Shown here: positions 53,713 to 62,604 of the stretch, one piece after another
Position numbering within the stretch: the stretch's first letter is position 1
How the letters are laid out: each line of letters begins with the position of its first letter
Source of the DNA: JAZNQN01 sp045656005
Lineage (GTDB): Bacteria > Bacillota > Clostridia > UMGS1883 > UMGS1540
Length of the DNA stretch: 64,000 bases
NCBI GenBank assembly: GCA_045656005.1
Contig: JAZOQG010000032.1
Location: forward strand, 1 to 64,000
Reading direction: 5' to 3'
Translations under genes and position numbers: made by a program
The notes under the pieces: generated by a model
Seen by the model: the letters and a program-made list of their open reading frames with translations, nothing else
Told to the model about the DNA's origin: nothing
Databases searched by the model: none

Positions 53713-54495
53713 ATGAAATATCTCAAATATTTAATAAAACAAGATGATATATTAACTGACGACGGAGAAATTGTCGAAGTATATGAATTATCAGACAACA
53801 TTGACACAACTTCTTTTGATGAATGGGCTAATCATTTCCGCAATCAATACTGTCCAGATGAAATTATAGATGGACTTGTTAAAGGAAGCGGACTGGCGAA
53901 AGAAGAGTATTTGATAAAGAACAAATTTCCAGATGCGACAGAAGCTTTTGGCCCGGGAACAAGATCAGGAGATTTTGCGGAATTATTAATTGCGGATTTT
54001 TTGGAATTTATATTAGGTTATTTTGTACCTCGTCAACGATACAAAAATAAATTTAATAGAAATAGTTCTACACAAGGAACAGATGTAATCGCACTCAAAA
54101 TGTTATCTGAGAAAAGTTCGCCAAGCGATGAATTTGTCACATTTGAGGTTAAAGCTCAGTCAAGTAATGGGACACCTAAAAATCGTTTGCAGGACGCTAT
54201 TGATGATTCGTATAAAGATGCTATTAGAAAAGGTGAAAGCTTGAACGCTTTGAAGCAAATATATCTCGAAAAAGGAGAGGCTCAAAATGCTGCCTTTATT
54301 GAGAGATTTCAAAACAAACCAGACCGTCCATATGTTGAAAAATATGGAGCCGCTGCTGTACATACTACCGACACTTTTTCTGAGAAACTAATAAAGGAAG
54401 TACAAACTAAAGATAAAATTTGGATGATAGTAATTAAGAAAAATAACTTAATGAATCTAATTCACGAATTATATAGGAGGGCTGCACAATGCTAA
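53713..54495 (+). CDS. hamA: Hachiman defence protein HamA (DUF1837 nuclease-like)
   Basis: HamA is the small effector partner of the helicase HamB in the Hachiman anti-phage system. The 260-residue protein has, around residue 85, AFGPGTRSGDFAELLIADFLEF, and further on STQGTDVIAL ... FVTFEVKAQSS: an E, a D and an E-x-K arranged like a PD-(D/E)xK nuclease core, as expected for DUF1837. The ATG at 53713 lies 9 bases after AAGGAG. It overlaps hamB by 7 bases. The assignment rests on these motifs together with the adjacent large helicase. Confidence 0.88.
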   Translation: MKYLKYLIKQDDILTDDGEIVEVYELSDNIDTTSFDEWANHFRNQYCPDEIIDGLVKGSGLAKEEYLIKNKFPDATEAFGPGTRSGDFAELLIADFLEFILGYFVPRQRYKNKFNRNSSTQGTDVIALKMLSEKSSPSDEFVTFEVKAQSSNGTPKNRLQDAIDDSYKDAIRKGESLNALKQIYLEKGEAQNAAFIERFQNKPDRPYVEKYGAAAVHTTDTFSEKLIKEVQTKDKIWMIVIKKNNLMNLIHELYRRAAQC

Positions 54496-57400
54496 TTGAA
54501 AAAAGTGCTCAATACTATTTAAAGCGTGCACGTGCTTCTGCGAAAGAAAAGGAATTCGATGTACCACACGAGCTGCAGGCAAGAAAAGATGTTAATATTG
54601 ACGAGCTATTTCCATTAACGATAGCATGTATTTCCGATTTGTCAGTTAAGATTACAAAAGAAGATATTTCGGTTGATGAAGTAAAAAACTACTATGATGA
54701 GTTATATTTTGCATCGAAATTTTATGATTCGTATTTATATATAAATAATTCTGATAATATTTCTGATAGAAATTACTTTTATCTTGTAGGCGCAATAGCA
54801 TATTATTTATGCGACCAAATAGGAAGTTCTTTAGTATTGGCTAATAAAATTAGCATTAAAACTTTAAATCTTTCCTGTAATCAATTAGACATTCTTATTT
54901 GTGCTATGCTTCAAAATGTTGAAAAAATTGAATTGAATTTAAATGAGAACAATATATATTCGAGATATATCAAGCAGTTTGTTGAAGCTTATAATAAATT
55001 AATGTCAACCTCAATTAAATTAAATCCTAAATGGATTGCTGAATTTAGAAGCGTTGTATACGATACTAAAAGCGATAGGGATATATTTCTAATAGACGTT
55101 CTATTGGCTATATTCATTCTTAAAACCAACTATTCTATATTTAATTTATTACCCAATCATTCGCCAATTTCTTCAGAGATGCTGACTGAAATAGTTGGGA
55201 GCAATCATTTTGTTAGAGAAATGTGGCCGTCACAACGCTATATGTGTAAGCTTGGATTTTTCAATGGAAAATCAGGAGTCGTTCAAATGCCGACAGGTGC
55301 TGGAAAAACAAAAGCTGTATCAATGGCAATTTATTCATCTTTTTGCAAAGAAGGTAATAATCTGTCTGTTGTAATTGCTCCATTTAGAGCCTTGTGTAGA
55401 GAAATAAGTGATGATCTAAGAACAGACTTAGAATTTGATGATAATATTCGTGTTAGCGAAATATCTGATTTATTGCAAATTGATTTTGAACTAGAAGACT
55501 TGTTTAATCCGGACAGAAAAACTGTAGTAGTCACTACTCCGGAAAAGTTTTTATACATATTACGTCAAGATGATGGTCTTGTTAATAGTATAAGTCAACT
55601 TATTTTTGATGAAGGACATTTGTTTGATGACGAAGAAAGAGGAGCAACATATGAACTGCTTATAGCATCTATTCTTAACAAAATAGATGTAGGGACTCAA
55701 AAAATTCTTATATCAGCAATTATACCTAATGTTGATGAGATAAATACTTGGTTTGCAGGAAATGAAGGTATTCCTTTTAAAGGGGATAACATCTCTACGG
55801 TTGATAAACTTCCTGCTGTTTTGCGTTGGGAATATATTGATGGAGGGAATTATTGCTATCTTTATTACATTGATAAAGAAAATAAAGATGACTTTGATTT
55901 TTATGTTCCTAGGATGCTTGAGGTTAAACAGATAGCTAATAAACCAGGTGAAATTTCTCCAAGATATTTCCCTTTTGTTGATTTCGCAAAAAATAAGATG
56001 AGAGAATCTAACGATATGGCAATTTCATGTTTTCTCAAAATTGCTAGTAAGGATAATGTGGCTATTTTTTGTGGTAGAAAAGATAGTGCAAATAAAATAC
56101 TAGAAAGAATTATTGACCTTCATGAACGTCAATTCGATATATCTTCTTTACAACAAAGAGCAAACAAAAAGGAAATAGAGAGAATTGCTAATTTAATAAA
56201 AGAGAATTATGGAGAAAATAACTTTTTGTACTTTGCTGCTAAATTAGGTGCATTTGCACATCACAGAGGAATAACTGATGGTATAAAAAATTCAGTAGAA
56301 TATGCTCTTAAAAAAGCATATATTACCAATGTAGTTTGCACATCCACTTTAGCACAAGGAGTAAATTTGCCCATAAAATACCTTATAATATCTAGCATTT
56401 ATCAAAGTAATGAGCAAATTAAAGTTAGAGATTTTCATAATCTTATAGGCAGAACAGCAAGATCGGGGATGTTTACGGAGGGAACAATTATTTTTTCAGA
56501 TCCATTTGTTTATAGAAGTTTGAAAAACGGTTGGAAATGGAGAAAATATAAAGAATTATTAGATTTCAATAATTCAGAAAAATGTAGCAGTGTGTTATTA
56601 GATATCGTTAGAGTTAAAGAGATTAACAAGATAGAATATAGTTTTTTTAAAATAGCCAAAGGATACTATGATGATCGTGAAAAACTTATTGAAGATATGG
56701 ATGAATATTTTAGTAAAAACATTAATGATCAACTTAAAAATTGGTACAATCATATAATTAAGACTCTAGGGAAATTAGAAAACTATATTGCAACAATAAT
56801 TGCAGATAATGACAATACATATTCTGATGATTTGGTAGACGAAATGTTGAGTGGAACTTTGGCTGAAACTTTGGCGACTGATGACGAGAAGATAAATCTG
56901 CGAGAATTGTTTGTTAAAATATGTGAATATCTTATGCGAACTATGCCGGAAGAGCAAGTAAAACGTAATTTTTCAAAATCTTTGATCAAGAGTGAAGACT
57001 ATGTTGCTTTACAAGGGGAAGTCACTTCGTTGGATTATGATGAAATGACGAATGACGATTTGTTAGAATTTCTATTAAAGATGATTATGAAATATGGTTC
57101 GCCCCATAATCTTAATAAAATGGAATCAGTACAACAGGTTGTTGATCTTGCAAAACTATGGATGCAAGGTACTAGTTATCATACAATTAAGGATTTAGAT
57201 TTTTTGTATGATTTTAAAATTAAGAAGCGTGGCAACTATGTTGAATTAGCTGTAGAAGATATTCTTGCAATCTGTGATGGAGACTTCGGTTATTCTGCAT
57301 CTCTTATAATAAGCAGTATAGTTGAAATATTATCTTCGATGGATTCAGAGGGTGAATATTTTGAAACGATAGAAGAAATCAAAGAAATAGGCCAACAACT

Positions 57401-57608
57401 AAAATATGGGTTAGAAAAGCAAACTGAAATTTTTGTATATGAGTTGGGATTCAATGATCGCTTTATAGCTAAAGAAATAACAAAAATTATAGGTGAACAT
57501 TCAAAGAAGAAAAATGTTAGAAAGGCAATAAAAGCTAACGAATTTGAAATCGATGTATTCTTGGATGATTATCCTTCATTGTATCAAGAAAGGTTGCAGA
57601 ACCTTTAA
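54489..57608 (+). CDS. hamB: Hachiman defence helicase HamB
   Basis: A 1039-residue superfamily 2 helicase of the Ski2-like type. The N-terminal ~250 residues are a helical domain. The motor has motif I QMPTGAGKTKAV, motif Ia APFRALCRE, motif II FDEGHLFDD (DEGH), motif III ISAI, a GAFAHHRGITDG stretch, motif V TSTLAQGVNLP and motif VI IGRTARSG. The C-terminal ~350 residues are of unknown fold. The start overlaps hamA (7 bases), as in other Hachiman loci. Codon use is more AT-rich than in the core genes nearby, consistent with transfer. The gene is intact. Confidence 0.92.
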   Translation: MLIEKSAQYYLKRARASAKEKEFDVPHELQARKDVNIDELFPLTIACISDLSVKITKEDISVDEVKNYYDELYFASKFYDSYLYINNSDNISDRNYFYLVGAIAYYLCDQIGSSLVLANKISIKTLNLSCNQLDILICAMLQNVEKIELNLNENNIYSRYIKQFVEAYNKLMSTSIKLNPKWIAEFRSVVYDTKSDRDIFLIDVLLAIFILKTNYSIFNLLPNHSPISSEMLTEIVGSNHFVREMWPSQRYMCKLGFFNGKSGVVQMPTGAGKTKAVSMAIYSSFCKEGNNLSVVIAPFRALCREISDDLRTDLEFDDNIRVSEISDLLQIDFELEDLFNPDRKTVVVTTPEKFLYILRQDDGLVNSISQLIFDEGHLFDDEERGATYELLIASILNKIDVGTQKILISAIIPNVDEINTWFAGNEGIPFKGDNISTVDKLPAVLRWEYIDGGNYCYLYYIDKENKDDFDFYVPRMLEVKQIANKPGEISPRYFPFVDFAKNKMRESNDMAISCFLKIASKDNVAIFCGRKDSANKILERIIDLHERQFDISSLQQRANKKEIERIANLIKENYGENNFLYFAAKLGAFAHHRGITDGIKNSVEYALKKAYITNVVCTSTLAQGVNLPIKYLIISSIYQSNEQIKVRDFHNLIGRTARSGMFTEGTIIFSDPFVYRSLKNGWKWRKYKELLDFNNSEKCSSVLLDIVRVKEINKIEYSFFKIAKGYYDDREKLIEDMDEYFSKNINDQLKNWYNHIIKTLGKLENYIATIIADNDNTYSDDLVDEMLSGTLAETLATDDEKINLRELFVKICEYLMRTMPEEQVKRNFSKSLIKSEDYVALQGEVTSLDYDEMTNDDLLEFLLKMIMKYGSPHNLNKMESVQQVVDLAKLWMQGTSYHTIKDLDFLYDFKIKKRGNYVELAVEDILAICDGDFGYSASLIISSIVEILSSMDSEGEYFETIEEIKEIGQQLKYGLEKQTEIFVYELGFNDRFIAKEITKIIGEHSKKKNVRKAIKANEFEIDVFLDDYPSLYQERLQNL

Positions 57609-57609
57609 T

Positions 57610-57766
57610 AGTGGCTATTTCTTCATTTAGCCTTTTCGAAAGTGTAACTACCTTGCCCAACATGGTTTGTTGCTCAAACCCCTGCCTCAACCGCTGTAAC
57701 TGGTGCTTAAAATCGATTTTAGAGGCAGGTGTGTTGGCAGAAATAAATTTGACGATATATTCGATG
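57610..57766 (-). pseudogene. Short coding remnant between hamB and the DUF6809-like gene
   Basis: On the minus strand this gap reads as an open frame (SKIDFKHQLQRLRQGF, then LGKVVTLSKRLNEEIATIK) with amphipathic coding character but no start codon at its head and no ribosome site. It runs towards the hamB end, as if an older gene had been cut when the cargo arrived. The family is unknown. Confidence 0.35.
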
Positions 57767-57789
57767 CATTATTCATCGAATATATCGTC
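57751..57789. terminator. Perfect 16-bp inverted repeat at the end of the DUF6809-like gene
   Basis: GACGATATATTCGATG and its exact complement with a 7-nt loop; the gene's stop codon is in the loop. No long T run follows on either side, so it may be a terminator of atypical form or a protein-binding site. Confidence 0.5.
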
Positions 57790-58053
57790 TTCGTTTTCAA
57801 AGCAAGCTATAGTAAATCTTGATCCTAATTTAAATCCTTTTATAAAGGTTTGACATTCTGTGATTTGCATCATTTCGTCATAGCAAGCCTTGAATTTGTC
57901 AAACACCTCTTTTTCTTGTTCGTTCAAGCTTTCAAGTAACTTTTCTTCATTCTTAGTCAGCATCCTGAATGCCTTATCAAATCCTCTTTGTCTTTGAAAC
58001 GGTCTTTCCATGGGATTTATATTCCCATACCAGAATTCTTCAAGTATATGCAT
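57769..58053 (-). CDS. DUF6809-like small protein of mobile elements
   Basis: A 94-residue protein opening MHILEEFWYGNINPMERPF, with a helical middle (LTKNEEKLLESLNEQEKEVFDKFKACYDE) and GFKLGSRFTIACFENED near the end. This matches the DUF6809 proteins often found in Firmicutes integrative elements; function unknown. It overlaps the stop of the upstream small gene by 1 base. Confidence 0.78.
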   Translation of the reverse strand: MHILEEFWYGNINPMERPFQRQRGFDKAFRMLTKNEEKLLESLNEQEKEVFDKFKACYDEMMQITECQTFIKGFKLGSRFTIACFENEDDIFDE

Positions 58054-58295
58054 TATTTTCCCTCCTTACACAAAGAGAGCGACTCAAGTTCCGGTATATC
58101 CGAAATCGAGTCGCCCTCTTCAATCATTCTTTTGGCTGTCAGTAGTGTGTGCTTGACATAAATCATATTCAGTTGTTCTCGTATCATTTTGGCATCAACT
58201 TTCTGTTCCACCATTTTGAATACTTCTACAAACACAGCACTTTCAATTCCATATTTGTCGCCGTACATAATTTCTTCCAAAGTATAATTTGCCAT
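58053..58295 (-). CDS. Small helical protein upstream of the DUF6809-like gene
   Basis: An 80-residue protein (MANYTLEEIMYGDKYGIESA at the start), helical and soluble, family not recognised. The ATG at 58295 is chosen because GGAGGTGA precedes it; the open frame extends further but overlaps the promoter. Together with the DUF6809-like gene it forms a two-gene operon. Confidence 0.72.
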   Translation of the reverse strand: MANYTLEEIMYGDKYGIESAVFVEVFKMVEQKVDAKMIREQLNMIYVKHTLLTAKRMIEEGDSISDIPELESLSLCKEGK

Positions 58296-58318
58296 TTGCG
58301 TCACCTCCTGTGACACAA

Positions 58319-58347
58319 ACAATATCACGAAAGGGAGAGGAAGTCAA
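58319..58347 (-). promoter_or_regulatory. Sigma-A promoter for the DUF6809-like operon
   Basis: Minus strand TTGACT, 17-bp spacer, TATTGT, 23 bases before the ATG at 58295. It shows that these two genes need not depend on the SPFH operon upstream. Confidence 0.68.
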
Positions 58348-58367
58348 CGAAGGAATTTTGAAAATTA

Positions 58368-58781
58368 TTATTTAGTTGCATTATTTATCTTCTTTTGTTT
58401 TCCGCCACCTATATAACCGATAATTGTAAGCGGAAGTCCAATGAAAATGTATATGGGAAAACATATTGTTCCAATTAAATATAAAGTAGCTGAGAACTTT
58501 GCCAAGCCACTTTTCTTGGCTAAATAAGCACACCAGCCCAATAGTGTTCCTAGCGTAAAGGTACATATATGTACTAACAGTAAAATTACTATTGCATAAA
58601 TTATATTTACAGATACAGAACTAAATCCCACTAAATCAAAAACTGCACCAAATGTTTGTTGACAGTACTCAATATAATCCATTCCTACGGAGGCAATTAT
58701 TGCGCCGCCAAAGAACCAAAGTAGGTATCCAGCATATAATGTTGATAAAATATTTGAAATAAGTAAAGTTTTGCTTCTCAT
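58368..58781 (-). CDS. Four-helix membrane protein, last gene of the SPFH operon
   Basis: A 137-residue integral membrane protein with about four helices (residues ~7-28, 55-77, 80-92, 98-125) and a short basic tail. Family not recognised. It lies 11 bases after the PASTA-like/DUF6591 gene on the same strand, so it is the distal gene of the five-gene operon controlled by the invertible promoter. Confidence 0.75.
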   Translation of the reverse strand: MRSKTLLISNILSTLYAGYLLWFFGGAIIASVGMDYIEYCQQTFGAVFDLVGFSSVSVNIIYAIVILLLVHICTFTLGTLLGWCAYLAKKSGLAKFSATLYLIGTICFPIYIFIGLPLTIIGYIGGGKQKKINNATK

Positions 58782-58792
58782 ATATATTCTCC

Positions 58793-59638
58793 TTACTGTG
58801 CTACTTCAAGCAACTTCTTTGTAATTCTTCCTTGAACTTCGAGGTAATAAGCAGTTTCGGCAGCATTCATATCTTCGCTTTCCCATTTTTCAAAATCATC
58901 CATCATTTTTGTGTATTTACCCATATATTTGGTGTAATCTGAAAGTATGCTCATATCACTAGGATTATTTGCGTATTTTTTCATGATTGCAACATATTCA
59001 TCAAAGAATTTTTCGTAACTATCCATTGCTGACTTGAAATCAGCTCTGATTCCACCATTATTTGTTTCCTTCTTTTCTGGCTCTTTAGTGGTTGTTTCAG
59101 AAGTGGTTTGTTTATCTTCAGCTGATGAAGCATCAGTATCATCACTGATGACATTATTAGATTCTGCATTATTTTTTTCGTTTCTGCTATATGTATCTTT
59201 CGCATAATAAATTACGATACTTTTGTCATTAGAAAACATTTGCTCATAATCAGAATAATTGTCATTCTTCTGTATATTGCCTATTCCGTTTTGTATATAA
59301 TCATCAACTTTAAAAACTGACCCTTTTTCCAATGTATCTATTTTATAAGAAAGTTTATCCAAAATATCTTTTGCATCTGTTTCTATAGATTTCACTTCAA
59401 ATCCATCTGCTTCTAAAACTTCTATAGCAGAACTGTAGTTTACACCAAATACATTAGGAATTTCATATTTTCCTGTATTTTTACTACCATCCTTACCACC
59501 TTCAGGGTTGAGCAACATTATAAGTACAACTACTACAATAGCTGAAACCCAAACAATTCTTTTCTTATACCATTTCTTTTCTACATTGTCTTTTTCTAAA
59601 AGCCAATCCAAGCCTTTTTGATACCATTTCTTATCCAT
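58793..59638 (-). CDS. Single-pass membrane protein with PASTA-like and DUF6591-like domains
   Basis: A 281-residue protein: a cytoplasmic head (MDKKWYQKGLDWLLEK), one membrane helix (~residues 28-44), an outside region with PNVFGVNYSSAIEVLEADGFEVKSI that resembles a PASTA repeat, a low-complexity Ser/Thr/Glu linker, and a C-terminal helical domain (DFKSAMDSYEKFFDEYVAIM) like DUF6591. PASTA repeats can bind cell-wall fragments in other proteins. Third-last of the SPFH operon order from its promoter; 29-base gap to the zinc-ribbon gene. Confidence 0.75.
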   Translation of the reverse strand: MDKKWYQKGLDWLLEKDNVEKKWYKKRIVWVSAIVVVVLIMLLNPEGGKDGSKNTGKYEIPNVFGVNYSSAIEVLEADGFEVKSIETDAKDILDKLSYKIDTLEKGSVFKVDDYIQNGIGNIQKNDNYSDYEQMFSNDKSIVIYYAKDTYSRNEKNNAESNNVISDDTDASSAEDKQTTSETTTKEPEKKETNNGGIRADFKSAMDSYEKFFDEYVAIMKKYANNPSDMSILSDYTKYMGKYTKMMDDFEKWESEDMNAAETAYYLEVQGRITKKLLEVAQ

Positions 59639-59667
59639 TTTTAAAATCCTCCTATGTATTGTTTATT

Positions 59668-60300
59668 TTATTTTAACGGAGAGCCACAATATTCACATTC
59701 TCCCATGTCTCCTACAATTGTATTGTTTGCGCCACAGCATGGACAAGCAATTATCTTGGTTTCAACATTAACAGAAAATGTATTCGTCATATCTCCTGAT
59801 TGGTCCTGAATAATGTTTGGTAAAACAATCTCTCTTGTACCTTCATTGATATAAGCGTTTTTCAGATAACCTTTGTTTATCAGCTTTTGAATATCTTTTT
59901 TAGCCACATCATAAGATTTGCCCATTGAAGAAGCTATAACATCAATTTGTCTTTCGTTTCCATTTACAATAACAGATAAATATTTTTTGACATCTTCAGC
60001 TTCTCTTTTGATTTTTTGAGAAACTTTCTGTAATGCAAAACCTGCAATACCGAAAAATAATATCATTCCAATATCATCCGAACCGAAACCATCACTCAAA
60101 CAAGCAATAAATCCGATTCCGGCAATGCAATATGATGCTATACCAATACCGCCTATAAGTTTTCCTGCACCCATAGCGGTTTTCTTATCAACAGAAACAC
60201 GCTTTATTATCAAAAATATACCTACCGGCCAAAAAATACATAATGCTAAGATTATTACCGGCCATGAATATAATCCGCTGATTTTACCTTTTTCGTTCAC
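59668..60300 (-). CDS. Membrane protein with winged-helix-like region and C-terminal zinc ribbon
   Basis: A 210-residue protein with two or three N-terminal helices (to about residue 90), a middle helical segment reading DVIASSMGKSYDVAKKDIQKLINKGYLKNAYI that looks like a winged helix or PCI-like fold, and a C-terminal zinc ribbon CPCCGANNTIVGDMGECEYCGSPL. Similar proteins accompany SPFH/YdjI-type genes in Firmicutes. Function unknown; it is probably at the inner face of the membrane. Confidence 0.78.
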   Translation of the reverse strand: MNEKGKISGLYSWPVIILALCIFWPVGIFLIIKRVSVDKKTAMGAGKLIGGIGIASYCIAGIGFIACLSDGFGSDDIGMILFFGIAGFALQKVSQKIKREAEDVKKYLSVIVNGNERQIDVIASSMGKSYDVAKKDIQKLINKGYLKNAYINEGTREIVLPNIIQDQSGDMTNTFSVNVETKIIACPCCGANNTIVGDMGECEYCGSPLK

Positions 60301-60320
60301 TTTAAATTACCTCCTGAATT

Positions 60321-60995
60321 TTAATAACTTCCTCTTTTAGTGCTTTTGATTTTTAAAGAACGCAGTTTTATAGCATTTTTGATATCTGATATTTTTTGCG
60401 GAATACTTTCATCATTATCAGATAATAACTTATGTAATTCCTCAAACAGCTCTGATATTACAATTTCATCACTGGATAATGTACTGTTATCTGAATATCT
60501 AAGTAATTCGCTTAGTTCATCTAAATCATTGCTGTAAGCACTTTCCTTGTATTCAATTGCCAAGCCTTTTGCAGTTGTGTATAAATTATCTACAACCGCT
60601 TGATTTTCGGATAATACCTTATTTTTACTTCCTATGTATTCGCCAAAATAAATAATGATTACATCAACCGCAAGCATAATACCTAACGCAAGTAGATTTA
60701 AAAGAATATATGTTTTTATCAGCAACGGAAAAATATTAACAAATATAATTGACATTACCAAAACAATACCTAAATGAAAAAGGCTGGCTATAATGTTTGC
60801 AACTCCAAATATAGATTTCTTTATGTACAAGGCTTTTATCGTTCCAATGCCTTCTACAAAAATCAAGAACATCAGGGAAATCCACCTCATTGGTATTGTA
60901 AAAATATTATCAAATGTCAATAAGTAAAATATTATTGTTGCGACTATTGAGGTAGCACCGCAAATCAAAGTAATAGCTTTAGAATTCTTCAACAT
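60321..60995 (-). CDS. Multi-pass membrane protein with cytoplasmic helical tail
   Basis: A 224-residue protein with four to five helices in the first ~125 residues and a charged C-terminal helical tail (LDELSELLRYSDNSTLSSDEIV). The build recalls XpaC/YdjH-type membrane proteins but the family is not certain. It lies 12 bases after the SPFH gene on the same strand. Confidence 0.72.
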   Translation of the reverse strand: MLKNSKAITLICGATSIVATIIFYLLTFDNIFTIPMRWISLMFLIFVEGIGTIKALYIKKSIFGVANIIASLFHLGIVLVMSIIFVNIFPLLIKTYILLNLLALGIMLAVDVIIIYFGEYIGSKNKVLSENQAVVDNLYTTAKGLAIEYKESAYSNDLDELSELLRYSDNSTLSSDEIVISELFEELHKLLSDNDESIPQKISDIKNAIKLRSLKIKSTKRGSY

Positions 60996-61007
60996 ATTTT
61001 CGCCCCC

Positions 61008-62309
61008 TTATTCTATCTTAGTCCCACATTCAGGGCAGAATTTTGTGTTATCTTTTATTACCTTTCCGCAGCCACTACATTTCTTTACTAAAGAATGACC
61101 GCATTCAGGACAAAACTTACTGTTTCCGCTTAACAGATTGCCGCAGTTCGGACATGGTGTAGGTACTTTTGCCCCACATACAGAACAAGAGGTAGCACCA
61201 TCGGGCAAATCTGCCTTGCAACTGCTACACGGATTATATTTTTTACCGCACTCTGGACAGAATTTTGTATTTTCGGTTATATCCGCATTACATGATGAAC
61301 ATTTAATGATTTTATCTGTTGTTTTGTTATCTTCAATAGAAGCAGTAGTATCGAAACCGCAATGGTTACAGAATTTTTCATTTACACCAATTCGGGCTTT
61401 GCATTTTGGACATTCTTTTGTATCGTTAGTATTCAGTGTTTGCGTCAGCCCACCAAACTGCTGACCGATTGCTCCGCCAACACCAACACCCATTCCTAAG
61501 CCAATACCTGCACCCATTAAGCCGCCTTGCATGGAATTAGGATTTGTAGCTGCTCCTTCTAAAGTGTCAAACGAACGCTCTTGCTGATAGCTATAACCAA
61601 CAATATCCATTTCAGCTCTTTTGGCAAGTGCTTTTTTGAGTTGTATAACTGCATCATCATCTTCCGGGACATTTATATCGTTAACAAAGAAAGAGACCAG
61701 TTTGATTCCATATTCATCAAATATTGGTGAAATCTTTTCTTGTAAATATGTAGATATTTCATCAAGGTATGCGTTGATTTCCAATATGCTGATATTTTTA
61801 TGAACCAAATAAGAAGAGATAACATCTTTTGCTTTGGTCAGATATACTCCGCGGAAGAATTTTAATATGCTTCCTTTATCAAATTGCGGAAGAGTACCGA
61901 CAAGCTTTAATAAAAACTTTTTAGATTCTTCAATCTGTATTCCAAATTGGCCAAAAGCTCTTACTGGCACAAATACCTTATATTTTGGATCCTGCAACTG
62001 GATGGGAGTAGAAGTACCCCATTTAACATCCAACGAAAAGACTTTATTGATATACCATACTTCCGCAGTGAACGGTGAACGACCACCAAAAGGAAGATTT
62101 ATCAGTTTATTTAAAATCGGGATATTTGCAGTATCTAATGTATGTCTGCCTGCACCAAAAACATCGCAGACTTGCCCGCCTTTTACCAAGATTGCTTCCT
62201 GTGATTCGTTGACTATCAACTGTGTCCAGGTTCCCAATTCGCTGTTTGGATATTTCCAGGCAAACACATCTGGATTACCGTCATATTTTATGACATCAAT
62301 AATTGCCAT
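61008..62309 (-). CDS. SPFH-domain protein with five C-terminal zinc ribbons (YdjI-like)
   Basis: A ~433-residue protein that opens MAIIDVIKYDGNPDVFAWKYP, the start of YdjI-type 'virion core' SPFH proteins. The SPFH region (to ~residue 245) is followed by a Gly-rich linker (GGLMGAGIGLGMGVGVGGAIG) and five C-x2-C ... C-x2-C zinc ribbons (for example CPKCKARIG ... FCNHCG and CSGCGKVI ... FCPECG). In Bacillus, YdjI belongs to the PspA-linked membrane-stress operon ydjFGHI. The ATG at 62309 is chosen (AAGGAGGAA upstream). First gene of the operon, directly beside the invertible segment. Confidence 0.9.
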   Translation of the reverse strand: MAIIDVIKYDGNPDVFAWKYPNSELGTWTQLIVNESQEAILVKGGQVCDVFGAGRHTLDTANIPILNKLINLPFGGRSPFTAEVWYINKVFSLDVKWGTSTPIQLQDPKYKVFVPVRAFGQFGIQIEESKKFLLKLVGTLPQFDKGSILKFFRGVYLTKAKDVISSYLVHKNISILEINAYLDEISTYLQEKISPIFDEYGIKLVSFFVNDINVPEDDDAVIQLKKALAKRAEMDIVGYSYQQERSFDTLEGAATNPNSMQGGLMGAGIGLGMGVGVGGAIGQQFGGLTQTLNTNDTKECPKCKARIGVNEKFCNHCGFDTTASIEDNKTTDKIIKCSSCNADITENTKFCPECGKKYNPCSSCKADLPDGATSCSVCGAKVPTPCPNCGNLLSGNSKFCPECGHSLVKKCSGCGKVIKDNTKFCPECGTKIE

Positions 62310-62340
62310 AGATAGATTCCTCCTTGTTAACAAAGCAAAT

Positions 62341-62364
62341 ACCACATAATCGTGATTATGTGGT
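62341..62364. repeat. Left 24-bp inverted site of the invertible segment
   Basis: Arms ACCACATAATC and GATTATGTGGT joined by a GT centre. The identical 24-bp sequence in opposite orientation lies at 62571-62594, where the centre reads AC. It lies 32 bases upstream of the SPFH start codon. Confidence 0.85.
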
Positions 62365-62570
62365 ATTCATAGGACAGACCATTCTTCATATAGAGATATT
62401 TTAACTTCTGTTATCAAGGATTTATAGACCGATGATTATTTTCAACTTCATCGGTCTTGAAAATATGCTATTTTTTATTTATTATGTAGAAATTAAGAAT
62501 AAGTTTATACAAATCATTGACATAATTCGATTTTTTTAGTATAATATATTTGTAATTTTGCGATTGCACG
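62365..62570. other. Predicted invertible DNA segment carrying a promoter
   Basis: 206 bases between the two inverted 24-bp sites with no ORF. It contains a hairpin GACCGATGA / TCATCGGTC (62427-62456) and a perfect promoter near the right end pointing right, away from the SPFH operon. After inversion, the promoter -10 box would lie at about 62390-62395 on the minus strand and drive the operon. The neighbouring tyrosine recombinase is the likely invertase. Confidence 0.72.
62517..62545 (+). promoter_or_regulatory. Perfect consensus promoter inside the invertible segment
   Basis: TTGACA, 17-bp spacer, TATAAT on the plus strand. In this orientation the transcript would reach the right palindrome, which is followed by a T run, and stop after about 50 bases. 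Confidence 0.85.
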
Positions 62571-62594
62571 ACCACATAATCACGATTATGTGGT
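62571..62594. repeat. Right 24-bp inverted site, also a plus-strand terminator
   Basis: Same 24-bp sequence as 62341-62364 in inverted orientation. On the plus strand the 11-bp stem is followed by GTTTTTATTTT, so it can end the short transcript from the promoter at 62517. It ends 10 bases before the recombinase stop codon. Confidence 0.85.
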
Positions 62595-62604
62595 GTTTTT
62601 ATTT

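Noticed and set aside
57611..57853. 80-codon plus-strand open frame after hamB.
   Set aside because: It overlaps the DUF6809-like gene on the other strand and lacks a ribosome site; the minus-strand reading has better coding character.
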